From positions 1-11,010 of the forward strand of contig WLEX01000018.1 in the NCBI GenBank assembly GCA_009704065.1: DNA of 11,010 nucleotides, given 5' to 3'. Within the stretch, counting starts at the first letter, position 1. Each line of letters starts with the position of its first letter. This document shows positions 1-8,415 of the stretch, piece after piece. The position numbers were made by a program, and so were the translations under genes. The DNA is from Actinomycetota bacterium. GTDB lineage: Bacteria > Actinomycetota > Acidimicrobiia > Acidimicrobiales > Ilumatobacteraceae. The notes under the pieces were generated by a model, which searched no databases, was not told the origin of the DNA, and saw nothing but the letters and a program-made list of their open reading frames with translations.

Positions 1-16
1 CGAGGTTACCGAACAC

Positions 17-2041
17 TCACCGAGCGTCACGAAGTTCACGACGAAGATCATTTATTTCGTCACGAAGTCGAGCTGCATATTCGAATTTGAGGTCTGTGGC
101 GGCCTCGTGCATCTCTTCTTCCAAGGTCTGAATGAGCTGACCAAGTTCCCTTTGCGGTAGTGACTTCAATTCGTGCTTCACTTTGTCACGCTCGCGTTGC
201 TTACGGCCTCCCTTCCCAGGAAGGTTCGACGAATCGTCTCCAAAGCCATTGAGGAAAGACAAAATATCTCCCACGGCTTTTCGAATCGTCTGAGGATTAA
301 TGTTGTGTTCTTCGTTGTACGCCAGTTGCATCTGACGACGACGCTGTGTCTCCCCAATTGCTCTCTCCATAGATGGTGTCACCTTGTCGGCATACATGAC
401 TACTTGCCCGGCTACGTTACGAGCAGCTCGCCCAATCATCTGAATGAGAGATGTCTCGCTTCGAAGAAAGCCCTCTTTGTCAGCATCAAGAATTGCCACC
501 AACGACACCTCAGGAAGGTCGAGACCTTCTCGCAAAAGGTTGATACCCACAAGCACATCGAACTCACCTAGCCGCAAGGATCGCAAAATCTCAATCCGTT
601 GCATGGTGTCGATATTGGAGTGCAGGTAGCGCACACGAAGACCTTGCTCTAAGAGATACTCGGTGAGATCCTCACTCATCTTCTTCGTGAGTGTTGTTAC
701 CAATACTCGGTCGCCTATTTCTATGCGTCCTCTAATCATTTCAATCAGATCGTCAATCTGGCCCTTAGTTGGTCTCACGATTACTTCAGGATCGACAAGC
801 CCAGTGGGACGAACAATTTGTGGGACCACACGGTCACTGTGTTGAAGTTCGAACGCAGCAGGAGTAGCCGACATGAAGATGCATTGGTTGAGCCGTTCCA
901 TTGTCTCCTCGAACTGGAGTGGACGATTGTCGCGAGCACTTGGCAATCGAAACCCGTGTTCGACAAGCGTGTTCTTGCGGCTACGGTCACCTGCATATTG
1001 TGCGTGCAATTGAGGCACCGCCACGTGGCTTTCGTCGATGATCAGTAAATAGTCTTTCGGAAAATAATCGAGCAGAGTAAACGGCGGTTCTCCTGGTTGA
1101 CGGCCGTCGATATGCATAGAGTAATTTTCAATTCCATTGCAATATCCCATCTCCTGCATCATCTCCAGATCGAATTGTGTTCTCATTCGAAGTCGTTGCG
1201 CCTCGAGAAGTTTTCCTTGCTTCTCAAACATGGCCAATTGTTCCTGCAGTTCCTTTTCGATTCCAACAATCGCTCTGCGCATGCGCTCATCACCTGCCAC
1301 ATAATGTGTGGCAGGGAAAACAATCAGTTCGCTTGGCTCGGACAATGTCTCCCCTGTTAGTGGATCGATCATTGTGATTCTCTCTACGGTGTCTCCGAAC
1401 ATCTCGATACGCGCAACAGATTCCTCATACGACGGATGAATCTCTACCGTGTCGCCCCTCACGCGAAAGTTTCCTCGCCCCAGTGTCATGTCATTTCTTC
1501 CGTACTGAAGATCAACTAATCGCCTCAGAATGCTGCGTTGGTCGTAATCGACTCCCACGTGCAACTCAAGTAGCTGTCCTCTGTACTCCTCGGGATCACC
1601 CATTCCGTAAATACATGACACACTTGCAACAACAATGGTGTCTCTGCGTGTGAGAAGTGCCGCAGTTGCGGAGTGTCGCAAACGATCGATTTCATCGTTG
1701 ATTGATGAGTCTTTCTCAATAAAGGTGTCGCTCGACGGTATGTACGCCTCAGGTTGGTAGTAGTCGTAGTAACTAACAAAAAACTCAACGCGGTTATTGG
1801 GAAAAAACTCGCGCATCTCTTGCGCCAACTGCGCTGCGAGACTCTTGTTGGGCGCCAAGATCAATGTGGGGCGCTGTGTAGCTGCAATTGTCCACGCGAT
1901 AGTTGCTGACTTACCGGATCCAGTAATGCCCAACAGGGTCTGCATTCGTTCACCAGCGTTCAAACCCTCGGTCAATCCAGCAATGGCTTTGGGCTGATCT
2001 CCAGCAGGTTGGAAGGGCGAAACTACCTCGAACTGTGGCAC
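17..2041 (-). CDS. uvrB: UvrABC system protein B (excinuclease subunit, DNA damage verification helicase)
   Basis: UvrB receives damaged DNA from UvrA, verifies the lesion with its ATPase/helicase core and recruits UvrC for incision in cytosolic nucleotide excision repair. Seen in the 674-aa product: Walker A GITGSGKS at residues 38-45 (final Ser where many UvrBs have Thr), the lesion-probing beta-hairpin [10 protein letters not shown] at 91-100, the helicase motif II DESH at 336-339, motif V around REGLDLPE (504-511), motif [11 protein letters not shown] at 534-542, and a C-terminal UVR domain at about 634-669 that would bind UvrC. Length is normal for the family. The start is GTG: it gives the usual N-terminus ending in [10 protein letters not shown], and no ATG lies between it and the coaE stop 26 nt upstream. 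I see no strong Shine-Dalgarno, which fits translation linked to coaE as the last visible gene of the minus-strand series. No clear LexA site precedes it. Identity is very secure. Confidence 0.98.
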   Translation of the reverse strand: MPQFEVVSPFQPAGDQPKAIAGLTEGLNAGERMQTLLGITGSGKSATIAWTIAATQRPTLILAPNKSLAAQLAQEMREFFPNNRVEFFVSYYDYYQPEAYIPSSDTFIEKDSSINDEIDRLRHSATAALLTRRDTIVVASVSCIYGMGDPEEYRGQLLELHVGVDYDQRSILRRLVDLQYGRNDMTLGRGNFRVRGDTVEIHPSYEESVARIEMFGDTVERITMIDPLTGETLSEPSELIVFPATHYVAGDERMRRAIVGIEKELQEQLAMFEKQGKLLEAQRLRMRTQFDLEMMQEMGYCNGIENYSMHIDGRQPGEPPFTLLDYFPKDYLLIIDESHVAVPQLHAQYAGDRSRKNTLVEHGFRLPSARDNRPLQFEETMERLNQCIFMSATPAAFELQHSDRVVPQIVRPTGLVDPEVIVRPTKGQIDDLIEMIRGRIEIGDRVLVTTLTKKMSEDLTEYLLEQGLRVRYLHSNIDTMQRIEILRSLRLGEFDVLVGINLLREGLDLPEVSLVAILDADKEGFLRSETSLIQMIGRAARNVAGQVVMYADKVTPSMERAIGETQRRRQMQLAYNEEHNINPQTIRKAVGDILSFLNGFGDDSSNLPGKGGRKQRERDKVKHELKSLPQRELGQLIQTLEEEMHEAATDLKFEYAARLRDEINDLRRELRDAR

Positions 2042-2067
2042 AACACCGATGGTACAGCCACAACCGG

Positions 2068-2700
2068 TTAGGGCGTTGGTACGCGATTACCAGCGTCGTC
2101 GGCCGCTGGCGGCAGCGTTACGGCCCATTGCCAGACCGCCTCCACCTGATCACTTAAAGCAGACAACTCTCCCGAATTGTCAATTACCTGATCAGCAATT
2201 GCTCGACGTTCATCACGAGTCGCTTGCTTGGCGATTCGAGCTCGTGCATCATCTTCTGTCATTCCACGAAACTCAACAAGTCGTGACACCGCAACATCGA
2301 CAGGAACATCAACAACCACGACGCCACTTAATCCTGTACGTGGATTCTCGGCCAGCAATGGAATGTCGAGCACGACAACATTGTCGGTTTCGCGCTGCTC
2401 CTTCATTCTTCGGTCCATCTCAACAGCAATAGCCGGATGAACAATCTTGTTCAGATCCTTCAATGCTTCGGGATCTGCAAACACAATCGAAGCCAGTGCG
2501 GCACGATCGAGCGCACCAGATTCATCGATTAGTGACGCCCCGAAACGCTCTGCCAGCGTGACGAGCAGAGGTTGTCCGGGCGCCTGTAGTTCACGTGCGA
2601 TTGCATCGGCATCGATGATGACCGCGCCACGACTCGCTAAAAGAGCAGAGACAGTTGATTTACCGGACCCGATTCCGCCAGTGAGGCCGAGCAGGATCAT
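2068..2700 (-). CDS. coaE: Dephospho-CoA kinase
   Basis: CoaE phosphorylates the 3'-hydroxyl of dephospho-CoA with ATP, the last step of coenzyme A synthesis, in the cytosol. The 210-aa product is a P-loop kinase of normal bacterial length. It begins [14 protein letters not shown] with the P-loop at residues 8-15, followed by [10 protein letters not shown] (acidic residues D30 and D32, the usual catalytic/substrate region), NKIVHP (84-89), DIPLLAE at 112-118, and the late signature VIDNSG at 172-177. The ATG start is 12 nt after the rpsA stop and leaves no room for a separate promoter in the gap, so co-transcription with rpsA is likely; uvrB follows after 26 nt. Mycobacterial CoaE proteins, as I recall, carry a long extra C-terminal domain; this protein lacks one and is the single-domain form. 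Function is assigned on motifs and synteny. Confidence 0.97.
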   Translation of the reverse strand: MILLGLTGGIGSGKSTVSALLASRGAVIIDADAIARELQAPGQPLLVTLAERFGASLIDESGALDRAALASIVFADPEALKDLNKIVHPAIAVEMDRRMKEQRETDNVVVLDIPLLAENPRTGLSGVVVVDVPVDVAVSRLVEFRGMTEDDARARIAKQATRDERRAIADQVIDNSGELSALSDQVEAVWQWAVTLPPAADDAGNRVPTP

Positions 2701-2712
2701 GGTGAGCCTGAA

Positions 2713-4038
2713 TTAGGCCTGATCGGCCTCAGGAGCAACGGCTACTTCTTCTGTAGCAACTGCGCCTTCTTCACCGGGCTGACCGTATTCCTTGTAGTAC
2801 TCAGCCCATGCAGCTTCACGCTCGGTGTCGTCGCCGCCCACCCAGTTGCCGTGCTCATCGACCTCGAACTGGCCTTGGTATTCGGCAGCAAGTTCGCCAC
2901 CCTCCGCAGCCTGTTTGATTGAGATAGAGATTCGGCGACGTGCAAGGTCGAGATCGATGATCTTGACCCATAGTTCTTCGCCAGGTGTAACAACTTGCTC
3001 TGCTGATTCAACGTGATGCGCTGACATTTCAGAGATGTGTACGAGTCCTTCGATTCCGTCGCCCACTTGCACGAATGCACCAAACGGAACAAGCTTTGTG
3101 ATGCGACCGTATACAAGTTGGCCCACTTCGTGGCTTCCAGCAAATTCTTGCCAAGGATCTTGTTGCGTTGCTTTAAGCGAAAGACTGATGCGCTCACGAC
3201 TGAAGTCGACTTCAAGAACCTGAACAGTGACGGGGTCACCAATTGCAACGACTTGTGAAGGATGCTCAACATGCTTCCAAGACAATTCGGAAACGTGAAT
3301 GAGACCATCCATGCCGCCAAGATCGACGAAAGCACCAAATGCAACCACCGAAGAAATCTTTCCTTCACGAATTTCGCCAGGCTTGAGATTGTTGAGGAAG
3401 TCGTCGCGAGTTTCTTTCTGATTCTCTTCGAGGAATCCACGACGTGACAACACAACATTGTTGCGATTGCGGTCGAGTTCAATGATCTTTGCGTCGATGG
3501 TCTGACCCATGTAAGGAGCAAGGTCGCGAACGCGACGAAGCTCTACCAACGATGCAGGGAGGAATCCACGAAGGCCAATATCGACGATAAGACCACCCTT
3601 GACAACTTCGATGACAGTTCCGTGAACGACTCCGTCTTCTTCCTTCTTCTTTTCGATGTCGGCCCAAGCCTTCTCGTATTGAGCACGCTTCTTTGAAAGA
3701 ACGAGACGTCCTTCCTTGTCTTCAAGAGTAAGAATGAGTGCTTCAACTTTTTCGCCGAGCTTTACGATGTCGTGCGGATTGACATCATTCTTGATTGCCA
3801 ACTCACGTGTTGGAATAACACCTTCTGTTTTGTAACCGAACTCAAGCAACACTCCGTCGCGATCGATTTTGACGACAGTGCCAGTGACAAGCTGTCCGTC
3901 CTTCAGTTCGACCATCGTGCCTTCGATGGCATCGGCGAAACTGGTAGGGAGATCACGTTCTGTGATTTGACGAGGTGTGTAATTGCCTTCCGCGTCGAAG
4001 GAGCCCATTGCGGCGGAAGAGAGAGTGGTGTCGGACAA
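2713..4038 (-). CDS. rpsA: 30S ribosomal protein S1
   Basis: S1 binds mRNA on the small ribosomal subunit and helps initiation, especially on messages with weak Shine-Dalgarno sequences. The 441-aa product has four S1 (OB-fold) repeats at about residues 46-117, 134-202, 219-289 and 304-375. The last two carry the clearest signatures (VAFGAFVDLGGMDGLIHVSE and VPFGAFVQVGDGIEGLVHIS). An acidic tail (about 385-441) rich in E, W and Y follows. Four repeats plus a tail is the actinobacterial form; E. coli S1 has six. The open frame begins with TTG at 4036-4038, preceded on the minus strand by a purine-rich GAAAGAAC. An in-frame ATG at codon 11 (4006-4008) has only pyrimidine-rich sequence upstream, so I prefer TTG. 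It sits 49 nt after the methyltransferase stop and 12 nt before coaE. Highly expressed S1 genes usually have their own promoter, perhaps inside the methyltransferase end, but I cannot point to one. Confidence 0.96.
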   Translation of the reverse strand: MSDTTLSSAAMGSFDAEGNYTPRQITERDLPTSFADAIEGTMVELKDGQLVTGTVVKIDRDGVLLEFGYKTEGVIPTRELAIKNDVNPHDIVKLGEKVEALILTLEDKEGRLVLSKKRAQYEKAWADIEKKKEEDGVVHGTVIEVVKGGLIVDIGLRGFLPASLVELRRVRDLAPYMGQTIDAKIIELDRNRNNVVLSRRGFLEENQKETRDDFLNNLKPGEIREGKISSVVAFGAFVDLGGMDGLIHVSELSWKHVEHPSQVVAIGDPVTVQVLEVDFSRERISLSLKATQQDPWQEFAGSHEVGQLVYGRITKLVPFGAFVQVGDGIEGLVHISEMSAHHVESAEQVVTPGEELWVKIIDLDLARRRISISIKQAAEGGELAAEYQGQFEVDEHGNWVGGDDTEREAAWAEYYKEYGQPGEEGAVATEEVAVAPEADQA

Positions 4039-4087
4039 GGAATTGTTCTTTCGAGATGGATAAATAAAGGTATCGATGGATCCCTAA

Positions 4088-4828
4088 TTACAGGGAGCCC
4101 TCCCGATGGGAAGGCGAAGCAAACGCTATCACCAGGAATTCCGAACTCTCCAATGACGGCGGAGCTTCCTTATAACTTCCAGGGTCGACGCTGAGCACTT
4201 CTTGCACCTCGAAACCCGCTAGGTCGAGCATCAGTCGAAGCTCACGCGGGGTGTAACAGCCGGTCCATAGGTCGACCTCGAGGGGTGTCCCCGACGTATT
4301 ACGCACCTCGGTCTTTTCGTGGGAAACACCCAAATTCGCGTCAAACTCAGCATCGGTGTGGTACTTCACAGAGAAATACGCATTAAATGCAGAGAGTGCC
4401 AATTTGCCTTCTGATCTCAGGGCTTTACGAATCCCGCGGAGAACAAGTGCATCCTCCCCTTGCGCCGTCATCAGACCGAATGCACCTTGACAGAGACAAA
4501 TAGCCACGTCGAATTCATCTTCAAAAGTCAATTTGCGAGCGTCCATTCTTTCAAAGGTTGCTCCCAGAGGCGCTTTACTCTTTGCAATTTCAACAAATGA
4601 TTCACTGATGTCGATTCCATGAACAAGGAAGCCACGTGTAGCCAATTCATTAGCGTGGCGACCGGGCCCACAACCAATGTCGAGAATTCTCATTCCCGGC
4701 TTCAAGCCAAGGCGATCAACGATGAAGTCCACTTCCTGCTTCGTTCCCTTTGTGAAGGAATAACGCAGATACGCAGCGCCCATGTGAGTCGCCATTTTCT
4801 CAAACCAATGAGAGTCAGCCGAGGTCAT
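4088..4828 (-). CDS. Class I SAM-dependent methyltransferase, substrate unknown
   Basis: The product has a Rossmann-type methyltransferase fold: motif I LDIGCGPG at residues 49-56, the ribose-binding acidic residue in HGIDIS (D73), and a motif III-like FERMDARKL with D96. The C-terminal half (about 150-246) has beta-rich stretches typical of small-molecule methyltransferases but shows nothing that names the substrate. I take the start as the ATG at 4826-4828, giving 246 aa. It lies one base after the polA stop (TGA-C-ATG) and has a good Shine-Dalgarno, AAAAGGG, at 4833-4839, embedded in the last polA codons. A longer reading from an ATG at 4868-4870 adds 14 residues (MLHGETPGHRQKGD) that overlap polA and look like out-of-frame polA sequence. 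The gene is therefore probably co-translated with polA. It lies between polA and rpsA, which suggests a housekeeping role (RNA, protein or metabolite methylation), but this is only inferred from position. Confidence 0.88.
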   Translation of the reverse strand: MTSADSHWFEKMATHMGAAYLRYSFTKGTKQEVDFIVDRLGLKPGMRILDIGCGPGRHANELATRGFLVHGIDISESFVEIAKSKAPLGATFERMDARKLTFEDEFDVAICLCQGAFGLMTAQGEDALVLRGIRKALRSEGKLALSAFNAYFSVKYHTDAEFDANLGVSHEKTEVRNTSGTPLEVDLWTGCYTPRELRLMLDLAGFEVQEVLSVDPGSYKEAPPSLESSEFLVIAFASPSHREGSL

Positions 4829-4829
4829 G

Positions 4830-7514
4830 TCACCCTTTTGCCGATGCCCAGGTGTCTCCCCATGCAGCATTCACTTCAAATGGAACACTGAGATCGGCAG
4901 CGCCCCGCATGGTGTCGAGAATTAAAGGACCAACGACTTCTTTTTCCGAATCCGGAACTTCAACAATGACTTCGTCATGAACCTGCAGCACAACTCGAGA
5001 AAGGAAATCCTTCTCAGTCAACAATTTGTCGATACGTACTAGTGCAATTTTGAAGATATCTGCAGCCAAACCCTGGATAGCGGCATTCATTGCTTGGCGC
5101 TCGCCTGCTTGCCGCACTCGGAAATTGTCGCTCAAGAGTTCAGGTATCTGACGACGACGGCCGAACAGTGTTTCCGTATAACCAGTTCGACGCGCTTCCA
5201 CTATTGCGTCATCCATATATTTCTTTACGTTTGGAAACGCTTCGAAGTAGGCCTTCAATATCACCGAAGCTTCGTCGACTCCGATGGACAACCGCTGACT
5301 GAGACCGTACGCCTCCATGCCGTAGGCAAGGCCGTACGACACCATCTTTGCTTTCGACCTCTGGTCTGCAGTGACCTCACCTAAAGCCACACCGAATACT
5401 CGAGCAGCCGTGGCGTTGTGAATATCTTCTCCAGCAGCAAATGCCGATATTAAGCCAGGATCATTTGCAAGATGCGCAATGCATCGCAGTTCAATTTGGT
5501 TGTAGTCAGCGACGAGCAAACTGCATCCCTTAGGAGCAACAAATGCAGTTCGAAAAACTTTTCCCTCATCAGACCGAACAGGAATGTTGTGCAAATTTGG
5601 TTGATCGCTGCTCAATCGCCCTGTACGAGCAACGGTTTGGTTGAAGGTGGCGTGGATACGACCATCAGGCGCAATCTCGTGGAGTAATCCCTCTCCATAC
5701 GTTGACCGCAGTTTCTCTACTTCTCTATAGCGCAACAGCGGCCCGATAAATTCCGGCCACTGATCATGCAATTTCTCAAGGGTTGCGGCATCGGTACTAA
5801 ACCCTGTTTTTGTCTTTTTCCCAGGAGCCAAACCACGATCGGTATACAGAATCTCTCGCAACTGCGTCGGCGAATTCACGTTGAACGTCTTTCCAGCGAT
5901 GGAATGTAACAACTGTGTCAACTCTTGTGTTTCGGCCGTTAGTCGATCTTTAATTGACAACAGTGCTGCTGTATCGACAGCGATTCCGGCACTCTCCATC
6001 TTTGCAAGCACGTGGACCAACGGGTTCTCAATATCTGCGTACAACGATTCGTTATGAATATCTGCGAGACCTGCCAACACAACAGGGGCAAGCCGAGAGA
6101 CAAATACGGCTGCTTCAGCACAACTTTGCGCAGAAATATCAGTTCCACCAAAGTCAAAGGTTCCATCTGATTCCATCGAACTGGTTGGTTCTGCACCAAG
6201 AAATTCACCACATACTGACGCGAGCGAATAACTCGACTTGGAAGGATTGATGAGATATGCAGCAATAGCTGTATCTAATGTCAAAAACGATAAGTCGATG
6301 CCGTCAGCCATTAGTGAACGCATAAACGGTTTCGCATCGTGGCAAACAACGGAACGATGTTCCGTGAATGCTTGTTTCACTTCATCGTGCAGTAGTACAT
6401 CTCGCGAAATGTACGCAGTCGATCCAGGAGTTTCATCAACAACAAAAGCCATTCCTTGCACTGCACTTCGACCGGGATCATTGTCGAATTGCGCAGAGAT
6501 GTACAACGTTGGCAAAGAACGAATCAACGACACGGCTTCTTCTGCCGACTGAACCACTCGAACCGGAGCTACAGCAACATCCTGTGCGGTAGCCGCAACT
6601 GCTGAGGCAACTTGCTGCCCTACATCCCCAGTTGTTTCCCATTGAGCGGTTTTGGCTAAATCAGTCAAACGCTTAAACATCGTTTTGAATTCGAGCATTG
6701 CAAACATCTGCTCTGCCTCGGCAAGATGTGGCCGCGGTGCTAGTCGTGTGACATCGATGTCCATAGGTACATCTCGACGCAGCACCATCATGCCGGCATT
6801 TCGTTTCACACGTTCTCCATGTTCGAGCAAACCAGCTTTTAACTTTGGAGTCTGATCATTCGCTGCCGCAACGACGGCATCGATATCGCCATATTGATTA
6901 ATAAGTTTCGCGGCGGTCTTTTCTCCGACTCCTGGAATTCCGTCCAAGTTGTCGCTCGGATCTCCACGAAGTGCGGCGTAATCGGCATACTGCGCAGATG
7001 TGACTCCAGTTCTCTCGATAATTCCAGCTTCGTTGTACAGCGCGTAATCACTGACACCGCGCTTGTTGTACAGAACCCTGATGTGAGGGTCGCGAACCAA
7101 CTGGTAGCTATCCCGATCACCCGTCACAACAATGAGATCAGTGCCAGAATTTTCACATTTCTGAGCAATTGTGGCGATGAGATCATCTCCTTCGAATCCT
7201 GCCATCTCGTGCCATTCAACGCCTAACACATCGAGAAGCTCACGAATCATTGCAAGCTGCTGGTACAAGATGTCGGGGGCTTTCTCGCGCTGAGCCTTGT
7301 ACTCCGGAATTGCCTCATGCCTAAAAGTGGGCTCAGGCCTATCGAACACCACCACAATTCCATCGGGCTTGTGTTCCTTCAGCAATGTAAGGAGCATGGT
7401 GGTAAACCCGTACACGGCGTTCGTTACCTGACCAGCCGAATTAGTCATGTCGTCAGGTAACGCATAAAAAGCGCGGTATGCGAGCGAGTTTCCGTCAAGA
7501 GCCATGATCAACAT
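4830..7514 (-). CDS. polA: DNA polymerase I (5'-nuclease plus family A polymerase, proofreading domain degenerate)
   Basis: Pol I removes RNA primers, joins Okazaki fragments and fills excision-repair gaps. The 894-aa product has three regions. The 5'-nuclease (1 to about 290) shows DGNSLAYRAFYALP (7-20), GFEGDDLIAT (106-115), TGDRDSYQLV (131-140) and the helix-hairpin-helix GDPSDNLDGIPGVGEKT (184-200). The middle exonuclease-like region (about 318-480) lacks the acidic residues of exo motifs I-III, so proofreading is predicted absent. The polymerase (about 490-894) shows motif A DYNQIELR (670-677), motif B RSKAKMVSYGLAYGM (719-733) and motif C VHDE (845-848); all align to E. coli Pol I with a constant offset of 35. 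Tyr727 occupies the E. coli Phe762 position. The ATG start at 7512-7514 is preferred; an ATG at codon 4 is also possible, and neither has a strong Shine-Dalgarno. The gene follows the response regulator by 19 nt. Confidence 0.98.
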   Translation of the reverse strand: MLIMALDGNSLAYRAFYALPDDMTNSAGQVTNAVYGFTTMLLTLLKEHKPDGIVVVFDRPEPTFRHEAIPEYKAQREKAPDILYQQLAMIRELLDVLGVEWHEMAGFEGDDLIATIAQKCENSGTDLIVVTGDRDSYQLVRDPHIRVLYNKRGVSDYALYNEAGIIERTGVTSAQYADYAALRGDPSDNLDGIPGVGEKTAAKLINQYGDIDAVVAAANDQTPKLKAGLLEHGERVKRNAGMMVLRRDVPMDIDVTRLAPRPHLAEAEQMFAMLEFKTMFKRLTDLAKTAQWETTGDVGQQVASAVAATAQDVAVAPVRVVQSAEEAVSLIRSLPTLYISAQFDNDPGRSAVQGMAFVVDETPGSTAYISRDVLLHDEVKQAFTEHRSVVCHDAKPFMRSLMADGIDLSFLTLDTAIAAYLINPSKSSYSLASVCGEFLGAEPTSSMESDGTFDFGGTDISAQSCAEAAVFVSRLAPVVLAGLADIHNESLYADIENPLVHVLAKMESAGIAVDTAALLSIKDRLTAETQELTQLLHSIAGKTFNVNSPTQLREILYTDRGLAPGKKTKTGFSTDAATLEKLHDQWPEFIGPLLRYREVEKLRSTYGEGLLHEIAPDGRIHATFNQTVARTGRLSSDQPNLHNIPVRSDEGKVFRTAFVAPKGCSLLVADYNQIELRCIAHLANDPGLISAFAAGEDIHNATAARVFGVALGEVTADQRSKAKMVSYGLAYGMEAYGLSQRLSIGVDEASVILKAYFEAFPNVKKYMDDAIVEARRTGYTETLFGRRRQIPELLSDNFRVRQAGERQAMNAAIQGLAADIFKIALVRIDKLLTEKDFLSRVVLQVHDEVIVEVPDSEKEVVGPLILDTMRGAADLSVPFEVNAAWGDTWASAKG

Positions 7515-7533
7515 GGAGGCAAGTCTTTCATCT

Positions 7534-8109
7534 TTAGGGAAGAAGCTGGCCAGCGACGACCATGTCGGCCACTGCCCTCATCGTGCACCGATGATTCATG
7601 GCCCCGCGCTGAATGAATCCATATGCGTCAGTCTCAGACATTCCGTGCTTGTCGATAAGAATCCCTTTAGCTCGATCGAGCATTTTGCGGGTTTCCAGTT
7701 GTTCTTCCAAAGCATCAACTTCACCGTTCAATGCCTGTAGTTCTTTGAAACGACCGATAGCTACCTCGATGGCGGGGATGAGGTCCGTCTTTTGGAAAGG
7801 CTTCACCAAGTACGCAAGAGCGCCAGCGTCACGTGCTTCTTCGATTACTTCACGCTGACTGAAAGCGGTCAACACCAAAACGCCACAAATACGATCTTTG
7901 GTAATCAATCGCGCAGCTTCAATTCCGTCCATCCCTGGCATTTTGATATCGAGAATGGCCAGGTCGGGCCGCAGATCGCGCACTAACTCGACCGCCTTGT
8001 CGCCGCGACCTGTTTCACCGACGACTTCGTAGCCCTCTTCTTCGAGAGTCTCCTTAAGGTCGAGACGAATGATGGCCTCATCTTCTGCAATGACAACGCG
8101 GATACTCAT
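7534..8109 (-). CDS. pdtaR: PdtaR-type response regulator with ANTAR RNA-binding domain
   Basis: This is a two-domain regulator of 191 aa. The receiver domain (1 to about 120) has the acidic pocket AEDE (8-11), phosphoacceptor D54 in ILDIKMPGMDG, the switch T81 and K103 in LVKPF. A short helical linker leads to an ANTAR domain (about 129-187) with LETRKMLDRAKGILIDKHGMSE and a following three-helix pattern. ANTAR regulators bind dual hairpins in nascent mRNA and cause antitermination; in M. tuberculosis PdtaR is phosphorylated by the histidine kinase PdtaS. The sequence is strikingly like that protein (shared patterns TAFSQR, ARDAGA.AYLVKPF, SDLIPAIE, LETRK). No sensor kinase is present in this window, so the partner must lie elsewhere. 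Its ATG overlaps the stop of the upstream small gene as ATGA, so translation is probably coupled; polA follows after 19 nt. Target RNAs cannot be seen here. Confidence 0.95.
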   Translation of the reverse strand: MSIRVVIAEDEAIIRLDLKETLEEEGYEVVGETGRGDKAVELVRDLRPDLAILDIKMPGMDGIEAARLITKDRICGVLVLTAFSQREVIEEARDAGALAYLVKPFQKTDLIPAIEVAIGRFKELQALNGEVDALEEQLETRKMLDRAKGILIDKHGMSETDAYGFIQRGAMNHRCTMRAVADMVVAGQLLP

Positions 8110-8399
8110 GATGTGGATTCTTTCATTCGGTCTAACAATTCGTTCATCTTGTGATCAAGGCCTGATAATTCAGCAAGGATCTGATCGTGGTGGCGTTTCA
8201 TCACATCAGCGTGACGCTGGGCTTCCCGATATTCGAATTGAGCAGATGGAGTTTCGGATACCAAGGCCCTGAGAGACTTATCGTTTGCATCGTCTGTGAC
8301 GTGGCTCAACTGATCAGCGACCACTAGCAATTCACTTCGCAACTCAAGCATGCGAGCCGACACTTGCGCTAGGCGCCGATGAAGGAGACGTTGACCCAT
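8106..8399 (-). CDS. Small conserved-looking helical protein of unknown function, coupled to the ANTAR regulator
   Basis: I do not recognise a named family. The 97-aa product is almost entirely helix-forming and charged, with leucine-rich heptad-like stretches at about 3-33 (HRRLAQVSARMLELRSELL) and 53-93 (a long run with HADVMKRHHDQILAELSG and a leucine-spaced end); these are likely coiled-coil or helical hairpin segments. There is no signal peptide, membrane span or cysteine. The frame is open much further upstream, but that part is the antisense reading of tRNA-Leu and cannot be protein. The first usable start is the ATG at 8397-8399, 27 nt after the tRNA. Its stop TGA shares bases with the ATG of the response regulator (ATGA), a coupling junction that argues this is a real gene. 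It may act with the regulator, for instance as a partner or structural protein, but that is inference from position only. Confidence 0.75.
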   Translation of the reverse strand: MGQRLLHRRLAQVSARMLELRSELLVVADQLSHVTDDANDKSLRALVSETPSAQFEYREAQRHADVMKRHHDQILAELSGLDHKMNELLDRMKESTS

Positions 8400-8400
8400 A

Positions 8401-8415
8401 CATACAGAGTGTATG
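8401..8415 (-). promoter_or_regulatory. Short palindrome with a possible -10 element between tRNA-Leu and the small gene
   Basis: The only gap between the tRNA 3' end and the first protein start contains a 6-bp inverted repeat, CATACA-CTC-TGTATG, immediately before the ATG at 8399. Inside it, TACACT (8413-8408) matches a sigma-70 type -10 at four of six positions and lies 8 nt before the start codon. That distance would place transcription initiation at or near the ATG and give a leaderless message, which is common in actinobacteria. No good -35 is present, and the upstream bases belong to the tRNA T arm and acceptor. It could be an operator-like palindrome, an mRNA hairpin or chance. Confidence 0.3.

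Noticed and set aside
947..963. An inverted sequence resembling an actinobacterial LexA (SOS) box, TCGAAACCCGTGTTCGA.
   Set aside because: It lies deep inside the uvrB coding region, and its half-site spacing is one base off the usual TCGAAC-N4-GTTCGA.
2742..3521. A 259-aa minus-strand open frame inside rpsA.
   Set aside because: It is fully inside the well-supported rpsA gene in another frame and shows no domain; many similar shadow frames occur across the window.
4081..4096. A 5-bp inverted repeat (TCCCT/AGGGA) spanning the methyltransferase stop codon, considered as a terminator.
   Set aside because: The stem is short, the loop is as long as the stem, and no T-run follows on the minus strand, so an intrinsic terminator is not supported.
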